From Erythrobacter sp047872805 (GTDB lineage: Bacteria; Pseudomonadota; Alphaproteobacteria; Sphingomonadales; Sphingomonadaceae), in assembly GCF_047872805.1 (NCBI RefSeq), contig NZ_JBLQUK010000015.1, positions 4,839 to 68,838 of the forward strand: a DNA stretch of 64,000 bases. The letters run 5' to 3'. Made by a program: the position numbers and the translations under genes. Shown here one piece after another: positions 8,276 through 15,532 of this stretch. Below the pieces are notes generated by a model, which ran no database searches, was not told the DNA's origin, and saw nothing but the letters and a program-made list of their open reading frames with translations. The first letter of the stretch is position 1, and each line of letters opens with the position of its first letter.

Positions 8276-8332
8276 TTACCGAATATGCTCCGTAGGGATC
8301 TTCACCGACCTCGCTACTGAACCATGAGACAT
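8276..8332 (-). CDS. 18-codon ORF with extreme Shine-Dalgarno
   Basis: ATG at 8332, stop TAA at 8278-8276, encoding MSHGSVARSVKIPTEHIR. The SD AAAGGAGGTGATCC is complementary over 14 bases to the conserved 3' end of bacterial 16S rRNA, with seven bases between GGAGG and ATG. Codons such as TCT, TCA, GTA, AGG and CCT are unlike the GC-rich codons of neighbouring genes. It has no run of Leu/Ile/Val codons, so it does not look like a classical branched-chain leader peptide. The peptide itself is not recognised. Confidence 0.5.
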   Translation of the reverse strand: MSHGSVARSVKIPTEHIR

Positions 8333-8451
8333 CGGATCACCTCCTTTCGCGCTAGATAGCCAAGACCTCGCCGTATCACCGGGGGCCGAGAGCCGCGTTC
8401 GCCGCTGGCCTCAAGTGCTGTTTTGAATCATGTGATTCGCGCGTGCAAGAC

Positions 8452-8540
8452 TTGTAATTATCTTTTCCCACGTCATAATCGATGATCGTTGCGCAAAACG
8501 GCGCAGCACCGCCGCCTAGGGGAAACCCGGGCGTTTTTTA
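8452..8540 (+). promoter_or_regulatory. Possible promoter and terminator bounding a very short plus-strand transcript
   Basis: TTGTAA (8452-8457) and CATAAT (8474-8479) with a 16-base spacer resemble a sigma-70 promoter. About 40 bases on, a GC-rich hairpin with a GAAA loop (8513-8532) is followed by GTTTTTTA, like an intrinsic terminator. Together they would give a ~50-base RNA. Upstream is a palindrome GAATCA-TG-TGATTC (8425-8438). Support is weak. Confidence 0.3.
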
Positions 8541-8560
8541 TGCCTGTTGGCAGGATGTGG

Positions 8561-8581
8561 ACAGGCTGCGCATAAGCCTGT
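8561..8581. repeat. Perfect inverted repeat flanked by TGTGGA motifs
   Basis: ACAGGCT (8561-8567) and AGCCTGT (8575-8581) surround GCGCATA. TGTGGA occurs on both sides (TGTGGACAG and TGTGGATAT, the latter one mismatch from a DnaA box in reverse). It sits 35 bases beyond the stop of the lipoprotein gene, on whose strand it could be a terminator, but no U-tract follows. Confidence 0.35.
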
Positions 8582-8615
8582 GGATATTAACGTATAGAAT
8601 CAGGAAATAGCCGAC

Positions 8616-9170
8616 CTATCGGCAATCCTCGATCACCCTGCTCACCTCGGCCCAGGCGGGCAGATAGAGCGTGCGTTCGCCTTCGACCTCGACAGCAAAG
8701 CGGCCTTTGGTAAGCGCCATGGCGTCTAGGATCGGGTCGTTCACCGCAATATCTGCGTTCAGATAAGGGTTGGTGTCTTCGACTTGCACCACCTGCATTT
8801 GGCGTGTGGCGGTCTCTGTGCGGATAATCATTGCGCGCGGTGAAGCGGCGGTCCCCGAACGGAACAGTTCAATCTGGCCGCGTTGGCGGTCGCAGGCCAT
8901 GATGAACTGGTCGCCCCTGTTTGCCGTAATGAAGATTGCGACTGGCCCGGAATCGCTGACTTCATATTCCCACACCCCCGGCGTTTGCGGCGCGTCGAGG
9001 AAATTGTCGTAGCGCGGCTCCTGCACCACCGGGGGCGGCATTTGCGTTGGTGTTGGGGCCGGGCGCACCACCGGCGGCGGGACAGGCGCAGGTGTTGGCG
9101 CCGAAACGCAGGCGGCGAGGCCAAAGGTCAACGCTATGGCGCCGGCGGCGTGAAGGTATGTCGCTTTCAT
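8616..9170 (-). CDS. Secreted lipoprotein, function unknown
   Basis: 184 residues starting at the ATG at 9170 (MKATYLHAAGAIALTFGLAAC): a signal peptide with lipobox LAAC at residues 18-21, then a proline-rich linker (PTPAPVPPPVV) and a globular beta-rich domain (residues ~50-184) with one Cys pair. It is predicted to be anchored in a periplasm-facing membrane. The frame upstream of 9170 runs into tlyA, from which this gene diverges by 34 bases; the two probably share a very compact divergent promoter. No domain recognised. Confidence 0.75.
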   Translation of the reverse strand: MKATYLHAAGAIALTFGLAACVSAPTPAPVPPPVVRPAPTPTQMPPPVVQEPRYDNFLDAPQTPGVWEYEVSDSGPVAIFITANRGDQFIMACDRQRGQIELFRSGTAASPRAMIIRTETATRQMQVVQVEDTNPYLNADIAVNDPILDAMALTKGRFAVEVEGERTLYLPAWAEVSRVIEDCR

Positions 9171-9204
9171 GCGCCCTAAATGCGCGCTATCGGCTGAAGC
9201 GTCC

Positions 9205-9960
9205 ATGACCAAACCGCCGAAATCCTCGAAAAAGAAGCGCGTCGATCACCTGCTGGTCGAGCGCGAGTTGGCCGAAAGCCGCACCCGCGCGCAGGCGCTG
9301 GTGATGGCGGGGCTGGTGTTTTCGGGCGAGGAGAAGGTCGCCAAGCCCGGTCAATCGGTGGCCGAGGATGCGCCGCTCGAAGTGCGCGGGCGCGATCACC
9401 CCTGGGTCAGCCGCGGCGGGATCAAGCTGGCGCATGCGATCGAACACTTTGGCCTCGATCCGGCGGGCGCGGTGGCGATGGATGTGGGCTCGTCCACCGG
9501 CGGGTTCACCGATGTGCTGCTGACCCACGGAGCCGACCATGTTTTCGCGGTGGATTCGGGCACCAACCAGCTCGCGTGGAAACTGCGGCAGGATGCGCGC
9601 GTCACGGTTCTCGAACAGACGAGCGCGCGGATCCTGACGCGCGACCATATTACCCGCGACTGCAATTGGGTGGTGTGCGATGCAAGCTTCATCAGCCTAG
9701 CCAAAGTGCTCGAACGCCCACTCGAACTGGCTGCGGTGCAATGCCGCCTGGTGGCGCTGATCAAGCCGCAATTCGAAGTCGCCCGCGAAGAAGTGGGCAA
9801 GGGCGGTGTGGTCCGCAATCCGGCGCTGCACGCGCGTGTGTGCGATGAAGTTTCGCAATGGCTCGAAGGGCTTGGCTGGGATATTGAAGGGATTGTCGAA
9901 AGTCCGATCACCGGCCCTCAGGGTAATGTTGAGTTTTTGATTTCCGCTATCAGGCAATAG
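9205..9960 (+). CDS. tlyA: TlyA family 16S/23S rRNA 2'-O-methyltransferase
   Basis: 251 residues: N-terminal S4 RNA-binding domain (about residues 12-70, KKKRVDHLLVERELAESRTR) and an FtsJ-like SAM methyltransferase with AMDVGSSTGGFTDVLLTHGA as motif I. TlyA methylates cytidine 2'-OH groups in ribosomal RNA (sites that affect capreomycin sensitivity in mycobacteria); some homologs also act as pore-forming hemolysins, less likely here. The ATG at 9205 is preferred to 9169 because the S4 domain begins shortly after it and the longer form overlaps the divergent gene's start. Confidence 0.9.
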   Translation: MTKPPKSSKKKRVDHLLVERELAESRTRAQALVMAGLVFSGEEKVAKPGQSVAEDAPLEVRGRDHPWVSRGGIKLAHAIEHFGLDPAGAVAMDVGSSTGGFTDVLLTHGADHVFAVDSGTNQLAWKLRQDARVTVLEQTSARILTRDHITRDCNWVVCDASFISLAKVLERPLELAAVQCRLVALIKPQFEVAREEVGKGGVVRNPALHARVCDEVSQWLEGLGWDIEGIVESPITGPQGNVEFLISAIRQ

Positions 9961-9971
9961 CTCAATTCTTC

Positions 9972-10061
9972 GGGCCGCAGGCCCGCAAGGCCGACTGGCC
10001 GCCCGCAGCGATGCGACCTTCAGGTCGAATGAGCGAGGATTTCGCACGCCGGATGGCGTGC
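9972..10061. repeat. GC-rich dispersed hairpin repeat, long member 1
   Basis: Ordered hairpins: GGGCC-GCA-GGCCC (9972-9984), GCAAG linker, a GGCC-based hairpin, CGACCT-TC-AGGTCG (10014-10027), GAGCGAG, then GCACGCC-GGAT-GGCGTGC (10044-10061). It fills the convergent spacer between tlyA and the next gene. It shares loops and linkers, but not stems, with 26566-26636. Confidence 0.55.
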
Positions 10062-10066
10062 GGACA

Positions 10067-10738
10067 TCACAACTCCAGCGACCCGATCTTTTCATCGAGA
10101 TCAATCGGGATGTACGACAGCACCTCAGCTCCGCTCGCCTTTTCATAGGCCACGACTTCGCCATGCTCGCCAATCAGTTCTGCATGGCGGGCATCGCGCT
10201 GACGGATCAGATCGGCGATTTCATCGCGGTATAGCGCGACCATCGCGGTGACAAAGCGGTTGACCAGATCGTCTTCCTTGGTGTGGTCGACGTTAAAGCG
10301 GGGCAGATGCTCGATCATCACATCCGCCGGATAGAGAAATTCATTGGTCACAAACCTGTTTACGGTGAACCAGCTGCGCGGAATCCCTCGTGTATCGATC
10401 GACAGCGCGATCAGATGGGTCACATGCGCCCGCGCTTCCTCGCGCTGCGGCGGCCAGACCTTGGGCTCCAGTCCCTCGGGAAGCTGCGTCCGGTGCAGAA
10501 ACAGGTGAAAATGGCCGTGCTCTTCCGGGTCGCGATCTCCCGGCGCATGAACGTGATAATACCAGCGCGCGCGGCAAAATTCGTCCCGCGCGTCGGCTTT
10601 GGGATAATGCGTCCAGAAATTCGCCCCATTTTCGGGCACCACGCGCAGCATCAGCGGGCGCTGTTCCAGCGCCATCGCGGTGATGGTTTCGATAACGATA
10701 TGAGCGGCTTTGATTTGGGTGATGGGTGCAATTGTCAT
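10067..10738 (-). CDS. Conserved protein of unknown function
   Basis: 223 residues from the ATG at 10738 (MTIAPITQIK). A soluble protein with a histidine-rich strand (HGHFHLFLHR, about residues 76-85), a WYYHVHAPGD segment and conserved-looking Trp/Asn positions (SWFTVNRFVTNEFLYPADVM); it resembles uncharacterised alphaproteobacterial proteins (possibly the DUF6969 group), but I cannot name a function. The clustered His could bind metal. It is convergent with tlyA across a repeat element. Confidence 0.65.
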   Translation of the reverse strand: MTIAPITQIKAAHIVIETITAMALEQRPLMLRVVPENGANFWTHYPKADARDEFCRARWYYHVHAPGDRDPEEHGHFHLFLHRTQLPEGLEPKVWPPQREEARAHVTHLIALSIDTRGIPRSWFTVNRFVTNEFLYPADVMIEHLPRFNVDHTKEDDLVNRFVTAMVALYRDEIADLIRQRDARHAELIGEHGEVVAYEKASGAEVLSYIPIDLDEKIGSLEL

Positions 10739-10840
10739 GGTGGCGATGTTGTAGCGATCCCAAGGCGAAGTTTCAAAAGGACAATTTATGCCCAAAGCAC
10801 ATTTGCCAATTGGTTTTTGAGCCTGCGCCGGACGCAAAAC

Positions 10841-10870
10841 GGCCGATGGCAACTTGCGCTGCCATCGGCC
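10841..10870 (-). terminator. Rho-independent terminator of the Cys-rich lipoprotein gene
   Basis: Perfect 11-base arms GGCCGATGGCA / TGCCATCGGCC around an eight-base loop, followed on the minus strand by GTTTTGC. It begins 26 bases beyond the lipoprotein stop. Confidence 0.75.
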
Positions 10871-10895
10871 GGATATTCACGCAGATGCGTTAAGC

Positions 10896-11156
10896 TTAGG
10901 CTGCTTCGCAAGCAGCGGCACAGCATGCGCCTTCGCATGCAGCGGCACAGCAAGCGCCTTCGCATGCAGCGGCACAGCATGCACCTTCGCAAGCAGCGGC
11001 ACAGCATGCGCCTTCGCAAGCAGCAGCGGCACAATCAGCAACAGCAGTGGTGTCCGCTTCGGTTGCAGCTTCTTCAGCAGGAGCCGAGCAAGCAGCGGTA
11101 GCAACAGCGAGACCGCCAGCGACGGCGAGCATCGATGCAAAGTTGGTCTTTTTCAT
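10896..11156 (-). CDS. Cys-rich repeat lipoprotein
   Basis: 86 residues from the ATG at 11156. A signal peptide with lipobox ending at Cys23 is followed by an acidic linker (EEAATEADTT) and four perfect nine-residue repeats (ACEGACCAA; Cys at 47/51/52, 56/60/61, 65/69/70, 74/78/79, then 83). Fifteen of 86 residues are Cys. The repeats reflect a 27-base tandem DNA repeat with few base differences. A surface- or periplasm-anchored thiol-rich tail suggests metal (Cu, Zn, Hg) binding or a disulfide-linked structure (inference). The long frame upstream of 11156 lacks coding character. Confidence 0.72.
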   Translation of the reverse strand: MKKTNFASMLAVAGGLAVATAACSAPAEEAATEADTTAVADCAAAACEGACCAAACEGACCAAACEGACCAAACEGACCAAACEAA

Positions 11157-11459
11157 TAAATCGTTCCCCTCAGTGAAGTCTGGCCATTTCGGCTGTGACT
11201 CCAGTTGGTTAGATGGAGCGCGGGTGGAAGCTTCTTGCCGAACAGCGCTCCGAATCACGGCAAGAATGTGGCGAAGCTATCACAATGATGGGCAGGCGCA
11301 CATGCACTTATTCATCTTTCCGCAATTTTGCCGCATGTCTGACCCAAAAACCGAGCAGGCAAAGGCGCTTGCTTGGCAAATGCTGCGGCAGAGTGATTGG
11401 CGCTTTCGGCCTGCTGGTGTATCGGGGCGGCTCGGGATTCGGACACGGCAAGTCTTGTT

Positions 11460-11479
11460 GATTTTTCGGCTGAAAAATC
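11460..11479. promoter_or_regulatory. Perfect inverted repeat upstream of tspO
   Basis: GATTTTTC (11460-11467) and GAAAAATC (11472-11479) around GGCT, ending 23 bases before the tspO ATG. It could be an operator or an mRNA hairpin. The rest of the 346-base spacer 11157-11502 shows no gene; its frames are extensions of tspO without a plausible start. Confidence 0.4.
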
Positions 11480-11502
11480 TTCGGGGCGGAGCGGGAGAAA
11501 CA

Positions 11503-12051
11503 ATGAATTTTCTGGCTTCCAAGGCGCAATTGCGCGCCAGCTTTATGCGCTGGGCGCTGTTTCTGGTGCCGCTGATCGTGCTGCTTGGCTTCGCCGCTGG
11601 GCAGCTTGGTAGCCCCCAGACCGTCTGGTTTCAAAGCCTGACCAAGCCTGCAATCTTTCCGCCCCCTGCTGTTTTTGGGATTGTCTGGGGTATTCTCTAC
11701 GTTGTCATCGGTCTTGCGCTGGCGTTGGTGGTCAGCGCGTGGGGCGCGCATGGGCGCGGGCTGGCGATCATCGTCTTTGCGCTGCATTTTATCGGCAATC
11801 TGGCATGGACTCCGGTGTTCTTTGGAATGCAGAACATGTGGGGCGGGTTGTATGTGCTGATCTATGCCGTCGTTACGCTGATCGCGGTGATCGCGGTGTT
11901 CTGGCAAGTGCGCCGGATCGCTGCCCTGATGCTGCTACCCTATCTCGCATGGGCGATCTTTGCGGGCGTGCTCAACTATCAATTCATTGCCGAAAATCCC
12001 GATGGCGGCGTGACCGAAGGCAGCGGCGCTGCGATCGAAGTGACGCTGTAG
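11503..12051 (+). CDS. tspO: TspO/MBR family protein
   Basis: 182 residues with five transmembrane helices and the TspO signatures NLAWTPVFFGMQ and LPYLAWAIFAGVLNYQF. TspO is a tryptophan-rich sensory/translocator protein that binds porphyrins and cholesterol-like ligands in the outer or inner membrane; in Rhodobacter it tunes photosynthesis and tetrapyrrole efflux. The ATG at 11503 follows GGGAG; the upstream in-frame extension is noncoding-looking. A perfect inverted repeat at 11460-11479 may regulate it. Confidence 0.9.
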   Translation: MNFLASKAQLRASFMRWALFLVPLIVLLGFAAGQLGSPQTVWFQSLTKPAIFPPPAVFGIVWGILYVVIGLALALVVSAWGAHGRGLAIIVFALHFIGNLAWTPVFFGMQNMWGGLYVLIYAVVTLIAVIAVFWQVRRIAALMLLPYLAWAIFAGVLNYQFIAENPDGGVTEGSGAAIEVTL

Positions 12052-12098
12052 GCAAAACCGGCCTAGACAAGTCGCTCAAGCTCTCCCAAATACAGATC

Positions 12099-12350
12099 AT
12101 GCAAAGCGAAAACCCGATCATCGCCGACTTCGTCAAACTCGCCAACAGCGCGGCAGGCACCATGGCCGGTATGACCCGCGAAGCGCGCGAAAGCGCGCGT
12201 GAACGCATGCGTGAGGCGCTGGGCGGGGTCGATTTTGTCAGCCGTGAGGAATTCGACACGGTCAAGGCAATGGCGCAAAAGGCGCGCGAACAGGCCGATG
12301 CGCTCGAAGCCAAGGTCGCGGCGCTAGAGGCGAAGCTTTCGGGCAAATAG
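12099..12350 (+). CDS. ubiK: UbiK-like accessory factor (BMFP family)
   Basis: An 83-residue protein with a helical body (FVKLANSAAGTMAGM) and a C-terminal coiled coil (AREQADALEAKVAALEAKL), the features of YqiC/UbiK. UbiK helps the ubiquinone (UQ-8) assembly complex in Proteobacteria and can promote membrane fusion in vitro. It lies 47 bases after tspO and 18 bases before recO, so may be co-transcribed with both. The start at 12099 excludes a longer frame that overlaps tspO. Confidence 0.82.
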   Translation: MQSENPIIADFVKLANSAAGTMAGMTREARESARERMREALGGVDFVSREEFDTVKAMAQKAREQADALEAKVAALEAKLSGK

Positions 12351-12368
12351 TCAGGTGCAGGCGCGAGG

Positions 12369-12974
12369 ATGAACCTGCGCGCCCCCGCCATACTCATTGC
12401 CACTCGCGCGCATGCAGAAACCGCTGCGATTGTCCGGCTGCTGACTGAGGAGCACGGGCTTGTCGCGGGCTATGTCGCGGGCGGACGCGGGCGGCAATTG
12501 CGCCCGGTTATGATCCCCGGCAATGCGGTGGAGGTCGAACTGCGGTCACGCTCCGCCAACCAACTGCCCTTTGCCCGGATCGAACTGACCCATAGCCGCG
12601 CGCCCTGGATGACCGAGCCGCTGCCCGCCGCCGCGATCCAGTGGGCCTGCGCATTAGCAGCCAGCACACTGCCCGAACGTTACCCCTATCCTGCGCTCTA
12701 TTCCGCGCTCGACGGATTGCTTACTGCGATCTGCCATGCGCCGTCCGCTCGCGGCTGGTTGGCGGCGATGGTCGCTTATGAAGCGATGTTGCTGCGCGAG
12801 CTTGGCTATGGCGGAGAAAGGCCCGATATGGGGGGCGACTTCGCCGCTCAGTTCGCCGCGTTCCGCGCGCTGCATCGCCCGATCCGCGACTACCTGCTTG
12901 CCGAGCGCGCCCGCGATGTTATGGCCGCGCGCACCGCGCTGGGTGAACGGCTGGCGCGGATGATCGAAGGATAG
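12369..12974 (+). CDS. recO: DNA repair protein RecO
   Basis: 201 residues: N-terminal OB fold (RAPAILIATRAHAETAAIVR, GLVAGYVAGGRGR) and a helical C-terminal domain. It is shorter than E. coli RecO (242) and lacks obvious zinc-finger cysteines. RecO loads RecA on SSB-coated gaps with RecR in the RecFOR pathway. The leuB ATG follows four bases... three bases after the stop, so recO and leuB are likely one transcript. Confidence 0.88.
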   Translation: MNLRAPAILIATRAHAETAAIVRLLTEEHGLVAGYVAGGRGRQLRPVMIPGNAVEVELRSRSANQLPFARIELTHSRAPWMTEPLPAAAIQWACALAASTLPERYPYPALYSALDGLLTAICHAPSARGWLAAMVAYEAMLLRELGYGGERPDMGGDFAAQFAAFRALHRPIRDYLLAERARDVMAARTALGERLARMIEG

Positions 12975-12977
12975 GCC

Positions 12978-14048
12978 ATGAAGATTGCCGTATTGCCCGG
13001 CGACGGGATCGGTCCCGAAGTGACCCGCGAGGCGGTGCGCGTGCTCGGCGCCCTGGCGTTGCCTGGAATGACGCTGTTCGAAGGGGATGTCGGCGGAATC
13101 GCCTACAAACGCCATGGCCATCCGCTGCCGCTCGAAACGCTGACTATGGCGCGCGAAGCCGACGCGGTGCTGTTTGGCGCGGTGGGCGATCCCGATTGCG
13201 ACGCGCTTGACCGGCATTTGCGTCCCGAACAGGCGATCCTTGGCCTGCGCAAGGAATTGGGCCTGTTTGCCAATTTGCGCCCAGCGAAGGTGTTTGTAGG
13301 GTTGGAGCATCTCTCGCCGCTCAGACCCGAAGTGGCCGCAACAATGGATTTGCTGATCGTGCGCGAGCTGACCGGCGATGTGTATTTCGGCGAAAAAGGC
13401 GTGCGCGCGGCGCTGGATGGCAGCCGCGAGGGCTGGGATTTGATGTCCTATAGCGAAACCGAGGTGCGCCGCATCGCTCAGGTCGCCTTTCGCGCGGCGC
13501 GCGGAAAGGATTGCCGGGTGTGCAGCGTGGACAAAGCCAATGTCCTCGAAACCGGGCAGGTGTGGCGCGACACGGTCAAGGATGCCGCGGGATCGCATCC
13601 CGATATCGAATTGTCGCATATGTATGTCGATAATGCTGCGATGCAGATCATCAGCCATCCGGGCCAGTTCGGGGTAATTCTGACGGGCAATCTGTTTGGA
13701 GACATACTGTCTGACCTTGCCAGCGCGGCCGTCGGTTCGATTGGTTTGCTCGCCAGCGCATCCATGGGCGACCGCCCGACCAGGGAAAGCGTCGGGCAGG
13801 GCTTGTTCGGCCTTTACGAACCAATCCACGGCAGCGCGCCCGACATTGCCGGCATGGGCAAAGCCAATCCGATGGCGACGATCCTGTCAGCCGCGATGAT
13901 GCTGCGCCATTCGTTTGGCTTGGAGGCGGAAGCCGCGCGGATCGAAGGCGCGGTGGAAAGGGCGCTGGCAGACGGCATTCGCGGCGGCGATCTGGGCGGG
14001 GCGCACGGCACCGAGGCGATTGGCGCGGCGGTGCTGGAGCGGCTTTGA
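12978..14048 (+). CDS. leuB: 3-isopropylmalate dehydrogenase
   Basis: 356 residues. MKIAVLPGDGIGPEV is the N-terminal family signature, ITGNLFGDILSD-like LTGNLFGDILSDLASAAVG marks the metal/substrate site, and GSAPDIAGMGKANP is present near the C-terminus. It oxidatively decarboxylates 3-isopropylmalate in leucine synthesis (NAD+, Mg2+). It is detached from leuA/leuCD here, following recO and preceding a glycosyltransferase gene by nine bases. Confidence 0.95.
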   Translation: MKIAVLPGDGIGPEVTREAVRVLGALALPGMTLFEGDVGGIAYKRHGHPLPLETLTMAREADAVLFGAVGDPDCDALDRHLRPEQAILGLRKELGLFANLRPAKVFVGLEHLSPLRPEVAATMDLLIVRELTGDVYFGEKGVRAALDGSREGWDLMSYSETEVRRIAQVAFRAARGKDCRVCSVDKANVLETGQVWRDTVKDAAGSHPDIELSHMYVDNAAMQIISHPGQFGVILTGNLFGDILSDLASAAVGSIGLLASASMGDRPTRESVGQGLFGLYEPIHGSAPDIAGMGKANPMATILSAAMMLRHSFGLEAEAARIEGAVERALADGIRGGDLGGAHGTEAIGAAVLERL

Positions 14049-14057
14049 GATCCTGCC

Positions 14058-15161
14058 ATGACGCTCGAACTGGCGATTGTCCTCCCGACGCTTAACGAGC
14101 GCGGCAATCTTGGCCCGCTGGTCGATCGGATCGAACGCGCGCTGGGGCCCGATGGCTGGGAAGTGCTGATCGTCGATGATGACAGCAAGGACGGCACCGC
14201 CGACGAAGCGCGCGCCATCGCGCTGACCGACCGGCGCGTACGGGTACTCCAGCGGATCGGGCGGCGCGGTCTGGCGAGCGCCGCGATTGAGGGCTTTTGC
14301 GCCACCGCCGCGCCGTTTGTCGCGGTAATGGACGCCGATCATCAGCACGACCCCGCGCTGCTCCCGCCCATGCTGGCTGCGCTGAAAGCAGGAGAAGCCG
14401 AAATCTGCGTGGCCAGCCGTTTTGCGGAAGGGGCGAGCACTGCGGATTGGGCAGAGCCGGAGCGCGAGCGGCTGTCGGGCATTGCCAATGCGGCCGCGCG
14501 GCGGATCACGGGCGTGGCTTTGACCGACCCGATGAGCGGCTATTTCATGCTTCCCGCCGCCGCCGCGCGCGCATTGGTGCCGCGGCTGTCGGGGATCGGG
14601 TTCAAGATATTGCTCGATCTGTTGGCGAGTGCGCCGGGCATTCTGGGCGCGCCGATGACAGTGAAAGAATTCCCCCTGCAATTCGCCGCAAGGCGGGAAG
14701 GGCAAAGCAAGTTGGACCGCGCCATATTGTTCGATTTTCTGGCTGGGCTGTATGACAAGGTGCTGGGCCGGATTATCCCGACCCGCTTCGCGCTGTTCGG
14801 CACGGTCGGCGCGCTCGGCGTGATTGTCCATATGGCGGTGCTGAGCGCCTTGTTGTTCGTGTTTGAGGAAAGCTTCACCGTCGCACAAGCGGTCGCGGTG
14901 CTAAGCGCGATGAGCTTCAACTTCTGGCTTAACAACTGGCTGACCTATCGCGACAAGCGGCTGAAAGGCTGGGGCGCGGTGCTGCGCGGCTGGATCGGGT
15001 TCTGCCTGACCTGCGCAGTGGGGGCCTTTGCCAATGTCGCGGTGGCGACCTTGCTACAAAGCGAAGGTCTGTTCTGGGCGCTCGCCGCGCTGGCGGGTAT
15101 CCTGATCGGATCGGTGTGGAATTACGCGCTATCGAGCCGGTTTGTTTGGGGGCGGTTTTAA
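14058..15161 (+). CDS. Dolichol-phosphate mannosyltransferase-like GT2 fused to GtrA domain
   Basis: 367 residues. Residues 1-230 are a GT-A glycosyltransferase (LPTLNERGN, VDDDSKDGT, MDADHQHDP metal-binding region), as in polyprenol-phosphate sugar synthases; residues ~235-365 form four helices of the GtrA family, ending in SSRFVWGRF. It likely loads mannose or glucose onto polyprenyl phosphate at the inner membrane. The PMT-type glycosyltransferase encoded convergently next door (15529-16881) could consume that donor (inference). The stop overlaps the stop of the convergent gene. Confidence 0.9.
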   Translation: MTLELAIVLPTLNERGNLGPLVDRIERALGPDGWEVLIVDDDSKDGTADEARAIALTDRRVRVLQRIGRRGLASAAIEGFCATAAPFVAVMDADHQHDPALLPPMLAALKAGEAEICVASRFAEGASTADWAEPERERLSGIANAAARRITGVALTDPMSGYFMLPAAAARALVPRLSGIGFKILLDLLASAPGILGAPMTVKEFPLQFAARREGQSKLDRAILFDFLAGLYDKVLGRIIPTRFALFGTVGALGVIVHMAVLSALLFVFEESFTVAQAVAVLSAMSFNFWLNNWLTYRDKRLKGWGAVLRGWIGFCLTCAVGAFANVAVATLLQSEGLFWALAALAGILIGSVWNYALSSRFVWGRF

Positions 15162-15532
15162 GAAGGCATTGTGCTTTCCTTGAAATCGAACTTCAGCTTG
15201 CTTGCCACGCACCGCTGGTTCGGCGTGTCCGAACGGATATACTGTATGATTCTAGGCATTGCTGCTTCGACCGATCGAATGATCGCGGTTGACATCGGTG
15301 GGTCGGTCGGGCGCACGGCAAATTTGCAATCGGTGAAACGTCCCGTCGCATTGACCGCGCAAACGAAATCGACAGTCGTCCCGTCCGGCCATAGCTGGCC
15401 GACATCGCTGGGGACGGCATTGACCCACCCGTCTTCGAAAATCACTTGCCCCCGTTGGGAGGGACAATTGAAATCATCATTTTCCACCGCCTGAGCGCTA
15501 ACCAGCAACAGAACTGCGAAATGCTGTGTCAC
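15158..15532 (-). CDS. Small secreted protein, TonB-C-like segment, unknown function
   Basis: 124 residues from a GTG at 15532 that overlaps the stop of the upstream glycosyltransferase (GTGA). A short signal peptide (MTQHFAVLLLVSAQA) precedes a mature domain with four Cys, and TVDFVCAVNATGRFTDCKF has the rhythm of TonB C-terminal domains. It is probably periplasmic. The longer in-frame ORF upstream would lie inside the glycosyltransferase gene. Tight coupling to a PMT-type enzyme suggests an envelope role (inference). Confidence 0.62.
   Translation of the reverse strand: MTQHFAVLLLVSAQAVENDDFNCPSQRGQVIFEDGWVNAVPSDVGQLWPDGTTVDFVCAVNATGRFTDCKFAVRPTDPPMSTAIIRSVEAAMPRIIQYIRSDTPNQRCVASKLKFDFKESTMPS

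Larger units (their letters stand above)
8171..8352 (-). ncRNA. Candidate structured small RNA / leader containing a short ORF and anti-SD-like loops
   Basis: On the minus strand this segment reads: SD AAAGGAGGTGATCC (8352-8339), an 18-codon ORF (8332-8276), hairpin 1 with CGGTAA/TTACCG arms (8281-8262) whose loop CAGTCTCC contains CUCC and whose stem includes the ORF's stop, hairpin 2 with AGCGGC/GCCGCT arms (8247-8228) whose loop ACTTCCTG contains CUUCCU, then the terminator at 8220-8171. The order short ORF, two hairpins with pyrimidine loops, terminator is like the cuckoo/CcsR RNAs known in alphaproteobacteria. It could alternatively be an ilvE attenuator. No promoter was identified with confidence. 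Confidence 0.5.

Noticed and set aside
8331..8352. GGATCACCTCCTTTC on the plus strand, identical to a 16S rRNA 3' end
   Set aside because: No upstream rRNA sequence is present and the match ends after ~15 bases; on the opposite strand it is a Shine-Dalgarno for the 18-codon ORF.
8561..8587. Possible replication origin from TGTGGA motifs
   Set aside because: Only one near-consensus DnaA box and no AT-rich unwinding element, dnaA, dnaN or hemE nearby.
10910..11045. 27-base direct repeats resembling a CRISPR array
   Set aside because: No unique spacers; the unit is in frame and encodes nine-residue protein repeats behind a signal peptide.
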